Assembly (NCBI GenBank): GCA_963713965.1 | Contig: OY970217.1 | Coordinates: 2,418,001-2,482,000 of the forward strand | Direction of reading: 5' to 3' | Source: CALAGB01 sp963713965 | GTDB taxonomy: Bacteria; Chloroflexota; Chloroflexia; Thermomicrobiales; Thermomicrobiaceae | Length of the DNA: 64,000 bases | In this document: positions 18,061 through 27,060 of the stretch, in pieces | How positions within the stretch are numbered: the first letter of the stretch is position 1 | Layout of the letters: the number at the start of each line of letters is the position of its first letter | Position numbers and translations under genes: made by a program | The notes under the pieces: generated by a model | What the model was told of the DNA's origin: nothing | Database searches by the model: none | What the model saw: only the letters and a program-made list of their open reading frames with translations

Positions 18061-19793
18061 CGACCGTGACGCGTCTGCTGAAGCTACTGGTGCCCTATCG
18101 TTGGCGCATCGCCGGAGCTGTCTTTCTTGGCATGCTCACCGTCGCAACCAACACCGGCCTGCTGGCGATTGCCGCCTACCTGATTTCGGCCGCGGCCAAG
18201 CATCCGCTGCTGATCGAGTTGACTGGCGCCATCTATCTGGTGCGAATCTGCGGTATCTCTCGCGCGTTCGTGCGCTACGCCGAACGGCTGACGTCACACA
18301 ATGTCACCTTCCGGCTGATCGGCTCGCTGCGCGTCGCGCTGTACCGGCGACTCGAACCGCTGGCACCGGCCGAACTGAGCGGCTTCCGCAGCGGCGATCT
18401 GCTCGCGCGTATGATGCGGGACGTGGATGAGCTTCAGAACCTCTTCCAGCAGATTGCCGGACCGACGCTGGTGGCTGTCGTCAGCGCGCTCGTCACCGTG
18501 GCGGTCTTTCACGTGTTCAGTGATCTCCTGGCCGTCGTCGCGCTGGCGTTCATGATGCTGGTCGGCGTTGGTGTACCGCTCACAGCTCGGTCTCTGGGTC
18601 GTCGAGCCGGTCGACGTGAACCCGCGCTGCGTGCGGAATTACAGGCGCATCTGGTCGACGGCGTTCAAGGGATGCAGGACCTGCTGGCTCTGGGCCGCGA
18701 GGCGGATCACCGGCGGCGCATTGCGGAGCTGAGCGATGAGCTCGCGCGGCTGCAGCGACGCATGGCCCAAATCACCGGTTTCGAACAGGCCATGAGCGAT
18801 CTGGGCACCAACCTGGCGGTCTGGTCGATTTTGCTGCTGGCGATCCCGATGGTGCATGACGCTCGCATTCAGGGCGTCTACCTGGCGACGCTTGCGCTCA
18901 TCATGCTCGGCAGCTTCGAGGCGATTCGACCGCTGGGACGCGCCTTCCAGTTTCTGGAGCGGACCAGTGCCGCGGGCGAGCGCATCTTCGAGATCGTCGA
19001 GCGACGGCCTTCCGTTCAGGACCCGGCTGCACCGATCGCGCTTTTGGATTCGACATCACTGGAATACAGGAATGTCACTTTTGGGTATGGCGCTTCGGAG
19101 TCCCCGGCGTTGGCGAACGTGACCTTCCGGCTCAACCCTGGTGCGCGCATAGCTGTGGTGGGGCCGAGCGGAGCGGGGAAGAGCACCATTGCCAATCTGG
19201 CCGTCCGCTTCTGGGATCCTATCTCCGGCACGGTTTGCCTTGGGGGAGTCGATCTACGCGATTTGACGCAAGAGGACGTGCGGCGTGAGTTCAGCGTCGT
19301 GGACCAGGAAACGAAGCTGTTCAGCACGACGTTGCGTGGAAATTTGAGGCTGGCGAAGCCGGACGCGACCGACGCCGAGTTGTTCGAAGTTCTGCGCTTG
19401 GCTCGTCTTGACGAATTGGTTGAACGCCTCCCGAAAGGACTCGATACCTGGCTGGGCGAAGAGGGGATGCGCTTCTCCGGCGGTGAGCGACAGCGACTGG
19501 CGATCGCCCGCGCGCTGCTCAAGGATTCGCCGATTCTGATTCTGGACGAACCCACTGCCAACCTCGACCCAGTCACCGAGCGTGAGGTGTTGGACTCGAT
19601 CTTCGATCTGTTCCAAAGTCGGTCGATCCTGCTGATCACCCATCGGTTGGTGCATCTGGACGAGCTGGACGAGATCCTGGTGCTGAACGACGGTCGCGTG
19701 GCTGAGCGTGGGACGCACCTCGATCTGGCCGGTACTGATGGGCTCTACCGGCGCATGCTCGACGTGCAAGAAGAGGTGTTTGCCGTTGTGTGA
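18057..19793 (+). CDS. cydC: ABC exporter CydC, partner of CydD
   Basis: A 578-residue half-transporter with an N-terminal membrane domain and a C-terminal ABC ATPase (Walker A GPSGAGKST, signature FSGGERQRLA, Walker B ILILDEPTANLD). The ATGA overlap with cydD gives coupled translation, as expected for a heterodimer. It ends the cyd operon, though the GNAT gene 18 bases downstream on the same strand may be co-transcribed. Confidence 0.93.
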   Translation: MTTVTRLLKLLVPYRWRIAGAVFLGMLTVATNTGLLAIAAYLISAAAKHPLLIELTGAIYLVRICGISRAFVRYAERLTSHNVTFRLIGSLRVALYRRLEPLAPAELSGFRSGDLLARMMRDVDELQNLFQQIAGPTLVAVVSALVTVAVFHVFSDLLAVVALAFMMLVGVGVPLTARSLGRRAGRREPALRAELQAHLVDGVQGMQDLLALGREADHRRRIAELSDELARLQRRMAQITGFEQAMSDLGTNLAVWSILLLAIPMVHDARIQGVYLATLALIMLGSFEAIRPLGRAFQFLERTSAAGERIFEIVERRPSVQDPAAPIALLDSTSLEYRNVTFGYGASESPALANVTFRLNPGARIAVVGPSGAGKSTIANLAVRFWDPISGTVCLGGVDLRDLTQEDVRREFSVVDQETKLFSTTLRGNLRLAKPDATDAELFEVLRLARLDELVERLPKGLDTWLGEEGMRFSGGERQRLAIARALLKDSPILILDEPTANLDPVTEREVLDSIFDLFQSRSILLITHRLVHLDELDEILVLNDGRVAERGTHLDLAGTDGLYRRMLDVQEEVFAVV

Positions 19794-19811
19794 TGGGGAA
19801 GGTGTTGCCGA

Positions 19812-20477
19812 ATGAACTCAGCGATTCGCACCGCGTTGCCCAACGATGCCATCGGTATTGCCCGCGTGTCACTTGAGGTCTGGCCGGATGAACCGCTCGA
19901 CGCGGTGTATGTCTCCCGGCTGATTGCGGAACGTCAGCGTACGACGCACGTGGCCGAACTGGATGGCAAGGTCGTCGGCTTCGTCGACGGCTTCCAGACC
20001 GAGACGGCAAGCGCCGAGCCGCGTTGGGAAGTCGACCTGCTTGCGGTCAGTCCTCGCGCACAAGGACACGGTATCGGCAAGCTGCTGGTGCGAACCAGTC
20101 TCGACATGGGAACCGCGGTTGGCGCGACGAGCGCGCGCGGACTGATCCGTGTCGACAACGTTGCCAGCGAGCGTGTCTTCGCCGCGTGTGGTTTCAAGCC
20201 GGATACGTCGTCAAGCCATCTCTGGGTCGGCAGCGGGCTCCGTTTCGTGACGGAGCAGCATGGCATGCATGTGGTGCGAGTCAGCACCTTCCTCTACGAG
20301 GGTATCTGGCTGGAGGAGGTCAATGTCGCGGGGCTCCGCCTGCTCCATCCGAGCGAGTCATCAGGTTCGGTGGGCGCGGTGATCTCCGCCACCGAGACCG
20401 ATTCCCTTAATGCCGCGGCGCATGCGGGACTCACCCATGCTTCCGACTATCGCTTCTGGACCCGCCGTCTTTCCTGA
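19812..20477 (+). CDS. GNAT-family N-acetyltransferase
   Basis: The acetyl-CoA-binding core is visible in residues 70-115: VDLLAVSPRAQGHGIGKLLV, with the Q/RxxGxG/A loop. Length is 221 residues; the last 100 residues are extra and unassigned. A GGGGAAGG ribosome site precedes the ATG. It follows cydC by 18 bases and may be read from the cyd promoter, but a role in oxidase assembly is not suggested by the sequence. Substrate unknown. Confidence 0.85.
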   Translation: MNSAIRTALPNDAIGIARVSLEVWPDEPLDAVYVSRLIAERQRTTHVAELDGKVVGFVDGFQTETASAEPRWEVDLLAVSPRAQGHGIGKLLVRTSLDMGTAVGATSARGLIRVDNVASERVFAACGFKPDTSSSHLWVGSGLRFVTEQHGMHVVRVSTFLYEGIWLEEVNVAGLRLLHPSESSGSVGAVISATETDSLNAAAHAGLTHASDYRFWTRRLS

Positions 20478-20611
20478 TCCATCTCGCATTTCGAGTTACG
20501 TCTCTCCGAAACCCCAATGGTGCGAGATCTGCCACTTCACCCATCTGACTCCCCGGCGTAGAATGGCCGATTGGGGCATACGAGCCGTGGGTGTATCAGG
20601 ATAGGGGCAGG

Positions 20612-21457
20612 ATGGCCGTTACCGAACAACGAACGATCGAAGTCGATGACGGGGCGCACATCGCCTATGAGGTGCGGTCCGACCAACCCTCCGGCTTGCC
20701 GATTCTGGCTCTTCACGGTGTGCTGGTTGGTACCTCTAACTGGATCCACCAGATGCTGCGTTTGCCGCAGTTCAATTGGATTGCCCCGGCCATTCGTGGG
20801 CACGGCGATAGCTCTCCTGCCGGAGAGGAGCCGAGTATCGAGCGTGCCGCTCTCGATGCGCTTGAAGTGCTGGACGCCGAAGGGATCGATCGGGCTGTCG
20901 TCATCGGCAATTCGCTGGGAGCGACGGTCGGACTGGCGCTCGCGTTGCTGCGTCCGGAGCGCGTGATCGCGCTGGTGCTGGCCGAGCCATCGGTGCCGCA
21001 GTTGCTGCCGAACCGTGGCGGAGATCGCCTGAGCTCGGCGGCAGAGCGAGCGCGCCCGTTGCTCGAGGCGGGACGGATCGACGACGCACTTGACATCTTC
21101 CTGACGCCGCGCGTTGGCGCAGATTGGCGGCACAAGGTCGGGCGCCGACGCCTGGCCGAGTGGCGCAAGAACGTCCTCTCCACGCCCGCTTGGTTCACCG
21201 CGGTCGAAGCGTTCAATCCGGGTCCTGGACCGCTGGCCGCGCTCGATCTGCCCGTCCTCATCGTCTATGGCGCCAACACGCAACCGGAGTATCGTGACCT
21301 GACCATGGCCGTAGCGGACGCAGTCCCCTCAGCCGAAGTTGCCGTCGTCCCAGACGCCGGTCACGGCTCTCCAGCCGACAACCCGGAAGCCTTCAACACG
21401 CTGCTGGTCGAGTTTTTGAAGGAACTTGGGGTGGTCGCCTCAGGAGCTCGGCCCTGA
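20612..21457 (+). CDS. Alpha/beta hydrolase
   Basis: An alpha/beta-fold hydrolase of 281 residues. The nucleophile elbow is IGNSLGAT with the serine near residue 98, the oxyanion region is LHGVLVG, and the catalytic histidine is in PDAGHGSP. The acidic residue normally in a GxxD context is replaced (YGANTQPEYRD), so the acid may be the nearby Asp or Glu. The frame opens at 20591, but the ATG at 20612 has AGGGGCAGG just before it. Esterase, lactonase or haloperoxidase-like roles are all possible. Confidence 0.85.
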   Translation: MAVTEQRTIEVDDGAHIAYEVRSDQPSGLPILALHGVLVGTSNWIHQMLRLPQFNWIAPAIRGHGDSSPAGEEPSIERAALDALEVLDAEGIDRAVVIGNSLGATVGLALALLRPERVIALVLAEPSVPQLLPNRGGDRLSSAAERARPLLEAGRIDDALDIFLTPRVGADWRHKVGRRRLAEWRKNVLSTPAWFTAVEAFNPGPGPLAALDLPVLIVYGANTQPEYRDLTMAVADAVPSAEVAVVPDAGHGSPADNPEAFNTLLVEFLKELGVVASGARP

Positions 21458-21485
21458 GGCGACGAGTCCGCTCCGACCTCAGTGC

Positions 21486-22892
21486 TCACGGTTCGATGTT
21501 GATGTTTCCCCTGAACAGGTTCGTGGGATCGTAACGCCGCTTGATCTCTTTGAGTCGATCGTAGTTATGCCCGTAGCCAGCGTGTGCCAGCATCTCGTTG
21601 TCTTCACCCAGTCCTGCGAAATTGAGGTACACGCCACCGCCTGTCCGCGTTCGCATTTCTGACCAGACCCTGCGGGTCCACTCGACGTTAGTCTGTGTCA
21701 TCGTCGGATCCTGCCAGGTCGAATCGATGCTCAGGTTGAATCTCGCGGTCCGATGTGCGTAGGCTGTGGCGTTCTCGGGAACTCTTCCCATTGCGCCACC
21801 CAGCCCGCGTAGCGCGAGGAGCGTCCGGGGCGATGGTCGATCGCGGGCCAGATCCGCGATCGATTGAACGTCGTCACCCAGCTCATCCATGAACAAAGAC
21901 TTCCAGTAATACAATTGACCGCTTGGGAAGAGTGCGTCCAATTCGCTCTGCATTCCGACATACCTGCGCGGACCGCTCAGGTCAGCTATCGGAGTGGAGA
22001 ACTCACGGATCGGTTGCAGGATCTGTTCGCCCGCTTCAGTCGGACCGGCGTAGACCGCGACGAGAATGACTACCGGTGCCCAATGCAGTTCTTCCGGTAC
22101 CATCGGCAAAGGTGGCATGCCCCAAACAAGTGCGTCGCAGGTGACTTCGTCCGGGGCCTGAGCGAGATAGTCCCGCCATCGTCGCAGAATGACGGCGGTC
22201 TGCTCTCCAGGATAGACCACGGCCGCACCAAAGATCTCGGGACCGAGTGGGTGAAGCTGGAACTCGAATGAGCTGATGACACCAAAGTTGCCACCACCAC
22301 CGCGAATTGCCCAGAAGAGATCGGGGTGGTCAGATTCACAGGCGGTAAGAACTTCTCCCGTCGCCGTGACAACTTCTACCGACTTCAGATTGTCGCAGGC
22401 GAGCCCCCATTTCCGCCGAAGAAATCCCATCCCTCCAGCGAGCGTGAAGCCTGAGATTCCGGTGGTGGACACCTGGCCACCCGGCGTCGCCAGTCCGACA
22501 CGTTGGGTTTCGCGATCCACGTCACCCCAATTTGCGCCAGGTTGCACACGGGCAGATTGATCTTTCGGGTCAACGTGAATCCCTTTCATAAGGGACAAGT
22601 CGATCACGAGCCCGTCGTCGCATAAGGCGTTGCCCGCCACGTTGTGCCCGGCGCCTCGCACGGCGATCCTGAGATCGTGCTCTCGGGCGAACTGGAGCGC
22701 AGCAACGATATCCGCGGTTCCCAGGCATCGCGCGATTAGTGCTGGACGTTTGTCGATCATGCCATTCCAGACCTGGCACACCTCGGCGTAATCGCGGTCA
22801 GTCGGTTGGACAAGTGGGCCACGGAGCGTGTTATCGAGTGACTGTATATCGCTGTCGCTGATCATCGTCCGCTGCGGTGCGTTGCTTACCAT
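21486..22892 (-). CDS. FAD-linked oxidase, berberine-bridge-enzyme type
   Basis: A 468-residue flavoprotein of the PCMH/VAO fold. The N-terminal FAD-binding domain has RGAGHNVAG, whose histidine is the usual covalent FAD ligand, then the GGMGFLRRKWGLACDNL segment. The C-terminal BBE motif reads RYDPTNLFRGN, close to the family consensus. Enzymes of this group oxidise sugars, alcohols or secondary metabolites with O2. The ATG at 22892 is chosen over the longer frame because GGGAG lies upstream. It converges with the alpha/beta hydrolase gene. Confidence 0.92.
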   Translation of the reverse strand: MVSNAPQRTMISDSDIQSLDNTLRGPLVQPTDRDYAEVCQVWNGMIDKRPALIARCLGTADIVAALQFAREHDLRIAVRGAGHNVAGNALCDDGLVIDLSLMKGIHVDPKDQSARVQPGANWGDVDRETQRVGLATPGGQVSTTGISGFTLAGGMGFLRRKWGLACDNLKSVEVVTATGEVLTACESDHPDLFWAIRGGGGNFGVISSFEFQLHPLGPEIFGAAVVYPGEQTAVILRRWRDYLAQAPDEVTCDALVWGMPPLPMVPEELHWAPVVILVAVYAGPTEAGEQILQPIREFSTPIADLSGPRRYVGMQSELDALFPSGQLYYWKSLFMDELGDDVQSIADLARDRPSPRTLLALRGLGGAMGRVPENATAYAHRTARFNLSIDSTWQDPTMTQTNVEWTRRVWSEMRTRTGGGVYLNFAGLGEDNEMLAHAGYGHNYDRLKEIKRRYDPTNLFRGNINIEP

Positions 22893-23007
22893 GAGAAGCT
22901 CCCTCGTCAAGAACGTGAGATCGCCGGAGGTCGCCACCAAATGACGCCAGTGTCATTGGGACGCGCCGGCCTTTCGAATTGGATGTCGAAGGAGCAGGAA
23001 CGGCTGG

Positions 23008-23100
23008 TATATACTGTGAGGTATGAAGGACCACGCAGTGAGCACCGCTCCTGCTTCCTCTGCCCCCGAAGTCGTTGCATCGACTTCGGGGTCTTTTTTT
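23008..23100 (+). ncRNA. Candidate short transcript with strong intrinsic terminator
   Basis: A -10-like TATACT (23010-23015) is followed about 50 bases later by an excellent Rho-independent terminator at 23064-23100: 11-base perfect stem (CCCCGAAGTCG / CGACTTCGGGG), six-base loop, then TCTTTTTTT. The T-tract is only on the plus strand, so it does not serve the minus-strand gene that ends at 23172, and no plus-strand gene precedes it. The simplest reading is an 80-base small RNA or a terminated leader. No -35 is evident. A 30-codon frame (ATG 23023) runs through the stem but is probably chance. Confidence 0.45.
23064..23100 (+). terminator. Rho-independent terminator, plus strand
   Basis: An 11-base GC-rich perfect stem with a 6-base loop is followed directly by TCTTTTTTT. 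The reverse strand has no T-tract after the hairpin. Confidence 0.85.
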
Positions 23101-23171
23101 GAGCTACGGTGGTGACCGTGTGCTTGTTGACCGCATCTCCATCTCGCCTTCATCAGCCGCCAAGACGTGTT

Positions 23172-25274
23172 TCACACGAGAAGCTCGGCAATGCGCTCGG
23201 CGGCCTTGCGCGCGCCACCCGCTTTCACTGGTCGATACGGTGTCGGCTCTTCCAGTGCACGCTTGACGCCGCGTGCGATCGCCTCCGGACCTTCGTCGTA
23301 TTGCAGTTGGGCCCATTCCGGCACCCCATAGCACGTAAGACGGTACGCGACATGACGTTGTTGCTCGAAGTGCTGTTTGAGTGGGAAGAAGAGGAACGGG
23401 CGCTGGAGTGCGACCAGTTCCATCGTGGTTGAGAGGCCGCCTTGCACCAGCGCCAGGTCCGCCGCGGCAAACATCTCGTGGAGCCGATCGACGTAACCGA
23501 GATAGTCGACGCCCTGAATGCGCGGCAATGAAGACGGATCGATTCGAGGGCCGCAGACGACTACCAGCCGCAAGTCTGGCGTGAGTTCGCGAGCGAGCGG
23601 ATACGCCTCGACGATACGGTGCAGCAGGCTCGAACCGGTCTTGGTGCCGCCAACCGCCACGACCGCGACCCGCTCGTCCTCTTTGAAGCCAAACCGTTCG
23701 CGCAGGTCTGGCTGGCTATCGAGCGCGTCCGGATTGAAGTGACGGACGTAACCGGTGAAATCGAAGTGTTTTTCGGTCCAATCGCGGATCGGCGGCAACT
23801 CAGATCCGAAGCAATCGGGCACAACGTCTTCAGGATCACCAATGAAGAGCGCGCGGTCGCGAATATTGGGGAAACGCTCGACCTGCTCAATCATCTCGGC
23901 GTTGTAGTCCGCGGTTAGGAAAGCCTCGCGTCCGTCCTGCGAAGTGGGCACAAACCCGACAAAGTCGGTCAGGAAGACATACGGCGCGGTCTTCAGTTCA
24001 GGGTTCTCATGGAGATAGTAGTCGACGTCCCAGGCCTCATCACCGTACCAGAGGTCGTACGGCTTCTCACGAACGGCATCGTGAAATACCGAGAAATTCG
24101 CACAAAGAATCTCATCCATATTGCGAAAGGCGTAGAAGGCATGGAGTTGGTGCTCGCCCATCATTTCCGACTCGAAGTGCTGTGATTCGCCGGCAACCTG
24201 ACAACTGAGCGGATGGATACGTTCACCGCGCGATTCCAGCACGGCGCTGACCGGGGGCTGCGCCAGCCAGTCGATTTGCAGGCCCGGCACGAGTGCACGG
24301 AGCTCGTCAGCGACGGCGAGATCGCGCAGCACATGCCCCAGGCCGATCGGGCTACTGATGAACAAGGCGCGTTTCGGACGGCTCTGTGCTCTTTGCCACG
24401 TGCGCGTTTGTGGCGTGTCATGGCCGATGAATTCATGTATCAGGTGATTTGTCTTGATGGGGTCACGAGCATCGGGCGAGTGACCGCTCCCGTCCATCAA
24501 CGCAAGCTTCGATCCAGCGATCGCGTCGCGAAGATCGTGGCTCTGTTGAAGAGGTACCAGCCGATCGTCGGTTCCGTGAATGATCAGGGTCGGGCATTTC
24601 ACGGCCGCCGCGAAGTCGGACAGATGTGGTACTGGTCGCTCGACAACCGTCGAGATAAGGACGTCTGGTGAGGTTTCGAGCGCCCATCCCACCGCGTCGT
24701 CGATTGCCTTGGTAGAATGCGGCACCGAGCAAACCATCTCCACGAACCATTCGGCGAATCCGCGAAGATCGCGCTTCCAGTAGTGGGCGTTGTACTTGTT
24801 CCATCCGTCATCATTCGGAAGTTCGGAGAAGAACTTGTCGAGGTCGTAACGGACGGATCGGTTTGGATTGAACGCTGTACCGATCAGCACCAGATGGGTT
24901 ATTCGCTCGGGATAGTGGGAGGCGAATTGGATTCCCCAACGTCCTCCCGCCGAAACACCTACGATCGCTGCCTGGTCGATCCCTATCTTGTCGAAGACCG
25001 CCAACGTGTCTCGCGTGTAGTCATCGCTCGAGTAACCGTGTGCTGGACGATCGGACTTGCCGTTTCCGCGACCATCGAAGGTGACGACGCGAAATCCTTT
25101 GCGCGCAAAATAAGGAACCTGCATCTTCCAATGACGACTGTGCACCAAACTCCACGTAGGGAGGAAGACGATGGTCCGCCCAGGATCGTCGGGCCCGAAG
25201 ACTTCATATGCGATCTGGACGTTGTCGTGCGGATTGACAGCTATTCCTGACGAAATTGGCTCAATCGCTCGCAT
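23172..25274 (-). CDS. Alpha/beta hydrolase fused to a GT-B glycosyltransferase
   Basis: A 700-residue two-domain protein. Residues 1-275 are an alpha/beta hydrolase with a full triad in view: Ser108 (GVSAGG), Asp in HGTDDRLVP and His in DGSGHSPDA. Residues about 298-700 are a GT-B glycosyltransferase of the MGT/MurG type: IGLGHVLRDLAVADEL at the N-lobe, and a C-lobe nucleotide-sugar site ending GGLSTTMELVALQRPFLFFP. A GAAGGGGATC ribosome site precedes the ATG. It starts 11 bases after the TetR gene stop, forming an operon with it. A plausible role is modification or detoxification of a small molecule by deacylation and glycosylation; the substrate is unknown. Confidence 0.88.
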   Translation of the reverse strand: MRAIEPISSGIAVNPHDNVQIAYEVFGPDDPGRTIVFLPTWSLVHSRHWKMQVPYFARKGFRVVTFDGRGNGKSDRPAHGYSSDDYTRDTLAVFDKIGIDQAAIVGVSAGGRWGIQFASHYPERITHLVLIGTAFNPNRSVRYDLDKFFSELPNDDGWNKYNAHYWKRDLRGFAEWFVEMVCSVPHSTKAIDDAVGWALETSPDVLISTVVERPVPHLSDFAAAVKCPTLIIHGTDDRLVPLQQSHDLRDAIAGSKLALMDGSGHSPDARDPIKTNHLIHEFIGHDTPQTRTWQRAQSRPKRALFISSPIGLGHVLRDLAVADELRALVPGLQIDWLAQPPVSAVLESRGERIHPLSCQVAGESQHFESEMMGEHQLHAFYAFRNMDEILCANFSVFHDAVREKPYDLWYGDEAWDVDYYLHENPELKTAPYVFLTDFVGFVPTSQDGREAFLTADYNAEMIEQVERFPNIRDRALFIGDPEDVVPDCFGSELPPIRDWTEKHFDFTGYVRHFNPDALDSQPDLRERFGFKEDERVAVVAVGGTKTGSSLLHRIVEAYPLARELTPDLRLVVVCGPRIDPSSLPRIQGVDYLGYVDRLHEMFAAADLALVQGGLSTTMELVALQRPFLFFPLKQHFEQQRHVAYRLTCYGVPEWAQLQYDEGPEAIARGVKRALEEPTPYRPVKAGGARKAAERIAELLV

Positions 25275-25285
25275 GAAGATCCCCT

Positions 25286-25987
25286 TCAGTCGCCCCTTCG
25301 GTGGTCGATTTCGTCCTCCGCCTCATCCGTCTGTTCGGGTTCGGCATGGTGATCGTTATTCCTGTGGTAAAGCCGTTCCCGCTCTTCTAGCCAATCTCCG
25401 ATGAAATCAAGCACCTCAAAGAAACGCCCGTCCTCCTCGGTTGCTCCAACCATCATCTGAGCGCTCATCCCAATCCACATGCTGACAACCGCACTCGATA
25501 CCAACTCCGGCCGCAGGTTGATGCCGAGGTCAGAAAGATGTGCGTTGGCCACCTCCGTAAGGAGATCTCGCCATCTGTTGAGGTGGGCCTGGTAGCGTTC
25601 GGCCACGTCCGCGTGGACAGAGCCGATCGTGAGCAGTTCCTGGGTGATCCGGACGAATCCGTCCGCCAGATCCTCCCGGTAGAAGTTGATTGCCTGACGC
25701 CATTTCCTGCTCAGCGGGACGCCCGGCTCGTGATAAAGGTCCAACTGTCGGCCAAATTTGCTGCTGTCAAGCGCCGCCAACATTTGGGCGAGCAGTTTGT
25801 CTTTCGTGCCGAAGTGATAGTTGATCAGCGCTTGATTGACTCCGGCCTCCTGCGCGATCGCACGCGTGGTGAGGTTGGAGAATCCATCTCGCCCAAGAAC
25901 CGCCAATGCCGATTCGATGATGGCGTCCTTGGTGGAGATGTCGTGCGGTGATGGTTGCCCCTCAGAGCCAGGTGTTCTTTTGACCAC
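25286..25987 (-). CDS. TetR-family transcriptional regulator
   Basis: The N-terminal TetR helix-turn-helix is clear: AIAQEAGVNQALINYHFGTK. The C-terminal ligand domain is divergent, with an acidic, His-rich tail. The longest frame starts with TTG at 26026, but that start overlaps a perfect inverted repeat that looks like the operator; the GTG at 25987 is therefore preferred, with AAGGG 15 bases upstream. It is the first gene of an operon with the hydrolase-glycosyltransferase fusion and probably represses it until a substrate binds. Confidence 0.88.
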   Translation of the reverse strand: MVKRTPGSEGQPSPHDISTKDAIIESALAVLGRDGFSNLTTRAIAQEAGVNQALINYHFGTKDKLLAQMLAALDSSKFGRQLDLYHEPGVPLSRKWRQAINFYREDLADGFVRITQELLTIGSVHADVAERYQAHLNRWRDLLTEVANAHLSDLGINLRPELVSSAVVSMWIGMSAQMMVGATEEDGRFFEVLDFIGDWLEERERLYHRNNDHHAEPEQTDEAEDEIDHRRGD

Positions 25988-26019
25988 GATGACTGAATGA
26001 TCCCTTCGCTCGTTAGTCC

Positions 26020-26034
26020 AACTCAATCTGAGTT
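26020..26034. promoter_or_regulatory. Candidate TetR operator
   Basis: AACTCA and TGAGTT flank a 3-base spacer immediately upstream of the TetR-family gene, in an AT-rich stretch that could hold its promoter. Autoregulation through this site is inferred from position and symmetry only. Confidence 0.5.
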
Positions 26035-26166
26035 AATCGCTCGTTTTATTCAAGTGTTTTAGTCATGTGATTAACATAGAAGAACGCCTGCTGATTGTCA
26101 ACCCTTGGGGATGCACTGTGTGGTTGCCGCATGCCAGTGGCGTGAGCTCGGAGGAGACGACCCATC

Positions 26167-26409
26167 TCACCCCAACACATGCAATGACACCCACAGTCCG
26201 ATGACAGCGCTCAAGACGATGACGGGAGTCGCGACGATTCCGAGACGTAGGAACTGACTGGCGGTGATCGAGACGCCTCGCCGCTGCACGATGCTCAGCC
26301 AAATCAATGTAGCCAGCGACCCGGTGATGGTCAGGTTTGGCCCTAGGTTGGTTCCGATCAACGCGGCGCAACCGAGACTTGGTCGGAGCGTGGCGGTGGC
26401 CGCGTCCAT
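26167..26409 (-). pseudogene. C-terminal remnant of an ArsB-type transporter
   Basis: The last 80 or so codons of a longer open frame read like the C-terminus of ArsB/NhaD-type (ion transporter superfamily) permeases: AALIGTNLGPNLTITGSLAT, then a basic loop (QRRGVSIT) and a final hydrophobic helix ending WVSLHVLG. Upstream of about 26409 the translation becomes Ser/Pro/Arg-rich and does not look like protein, and an intrinsic terminator pointing the same way lies at 26474-26504. The rest of the transporter is absent from the window, so this is a decayed fragment. Confidence 0.65.
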
Positions 26410-26473
26410 GAGTCGCATCATACCGTGGCCGCGAGCCAATCGCCGTGGTCCGCTGCAACCTTCTCCGCCAGTC

Positions 26474-26504
26474 AAAAAAGAGGACGGCCCGGGATGCCGG
26501 GCCG
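26474..26504 (-). terminator. Rho-independent terminator, minus strand
   Basis: An 8-base perfect GC stem (CGGCCCGG / CCGGGCCG, loop GATG on the plus strand) at 26485-26504 is followed on the minus strand by TCCTCTTTTTTGAC. It would stop transcripts coming leftward from 26505-27000, where I see no gene. Confidence 0.75.
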
Positions 26505-27060
26505 AAGAAGAGGGATGGCTGAGGATGTGTTGCCGATCAGAGACTTTGCCGTCAGATATGGGACCCGACGTGGCCCCCGATCCAATCTCAACACGAGAGG
26601 CACCGTGTATTACCAAGACCTATGCTACCGGTCGACCGACAACGGGTTCATAACAGCCGTGATCGAAACGCGACAAAATTGTGTCAGTTCGACCAGATGC
26701 GCCGGGCACACCATGGCTGGCGAGTCTAATTGACACGTGATCCGTTCACGTAGTCGCACACCGAAGGTGAAATGCAGTGCGGGAGAGAGATCAGTGTTTT
26801 CCAGCCATGCGCATATGACGAACTCGAGGGGCTGCGCATTGACCAATCATTGTCTACAATGCGGGATAACGAAGAGCATTGGCAGCGTCATCGTCGTCGC
26901 CTGCCGCATACAGAAACGGTCGCCCGAACGAGCCGGTGGACTCGGTTGAGTCGCGTCGGTAGGGGTGGCAGTCGCGCCGCGCGAAGGGTGGTCGAGGAGC
27001 GAGAGGGCGAATGGCCCGCCGCTGGCTGGAAGCCGGTCGCGGAAATGGAAAGGATTTTCT
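26505..27060. other. Gene-poor spacer upstream of the TPP enzyme
   Basis: The region has lower GC than its neighbours and only short overlapping frames without family resemblance. It contains an inverted repeat at 26735-26751 (ACGTGA, 5-base spacer, TCACGT). A minus-strand transcript ending at the terminator at 26474-26504 is possible. The last part is the leader of the TPP enzyme, whose frame is open for 32 codons before the preferred GTG. Confidence 0.4.
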
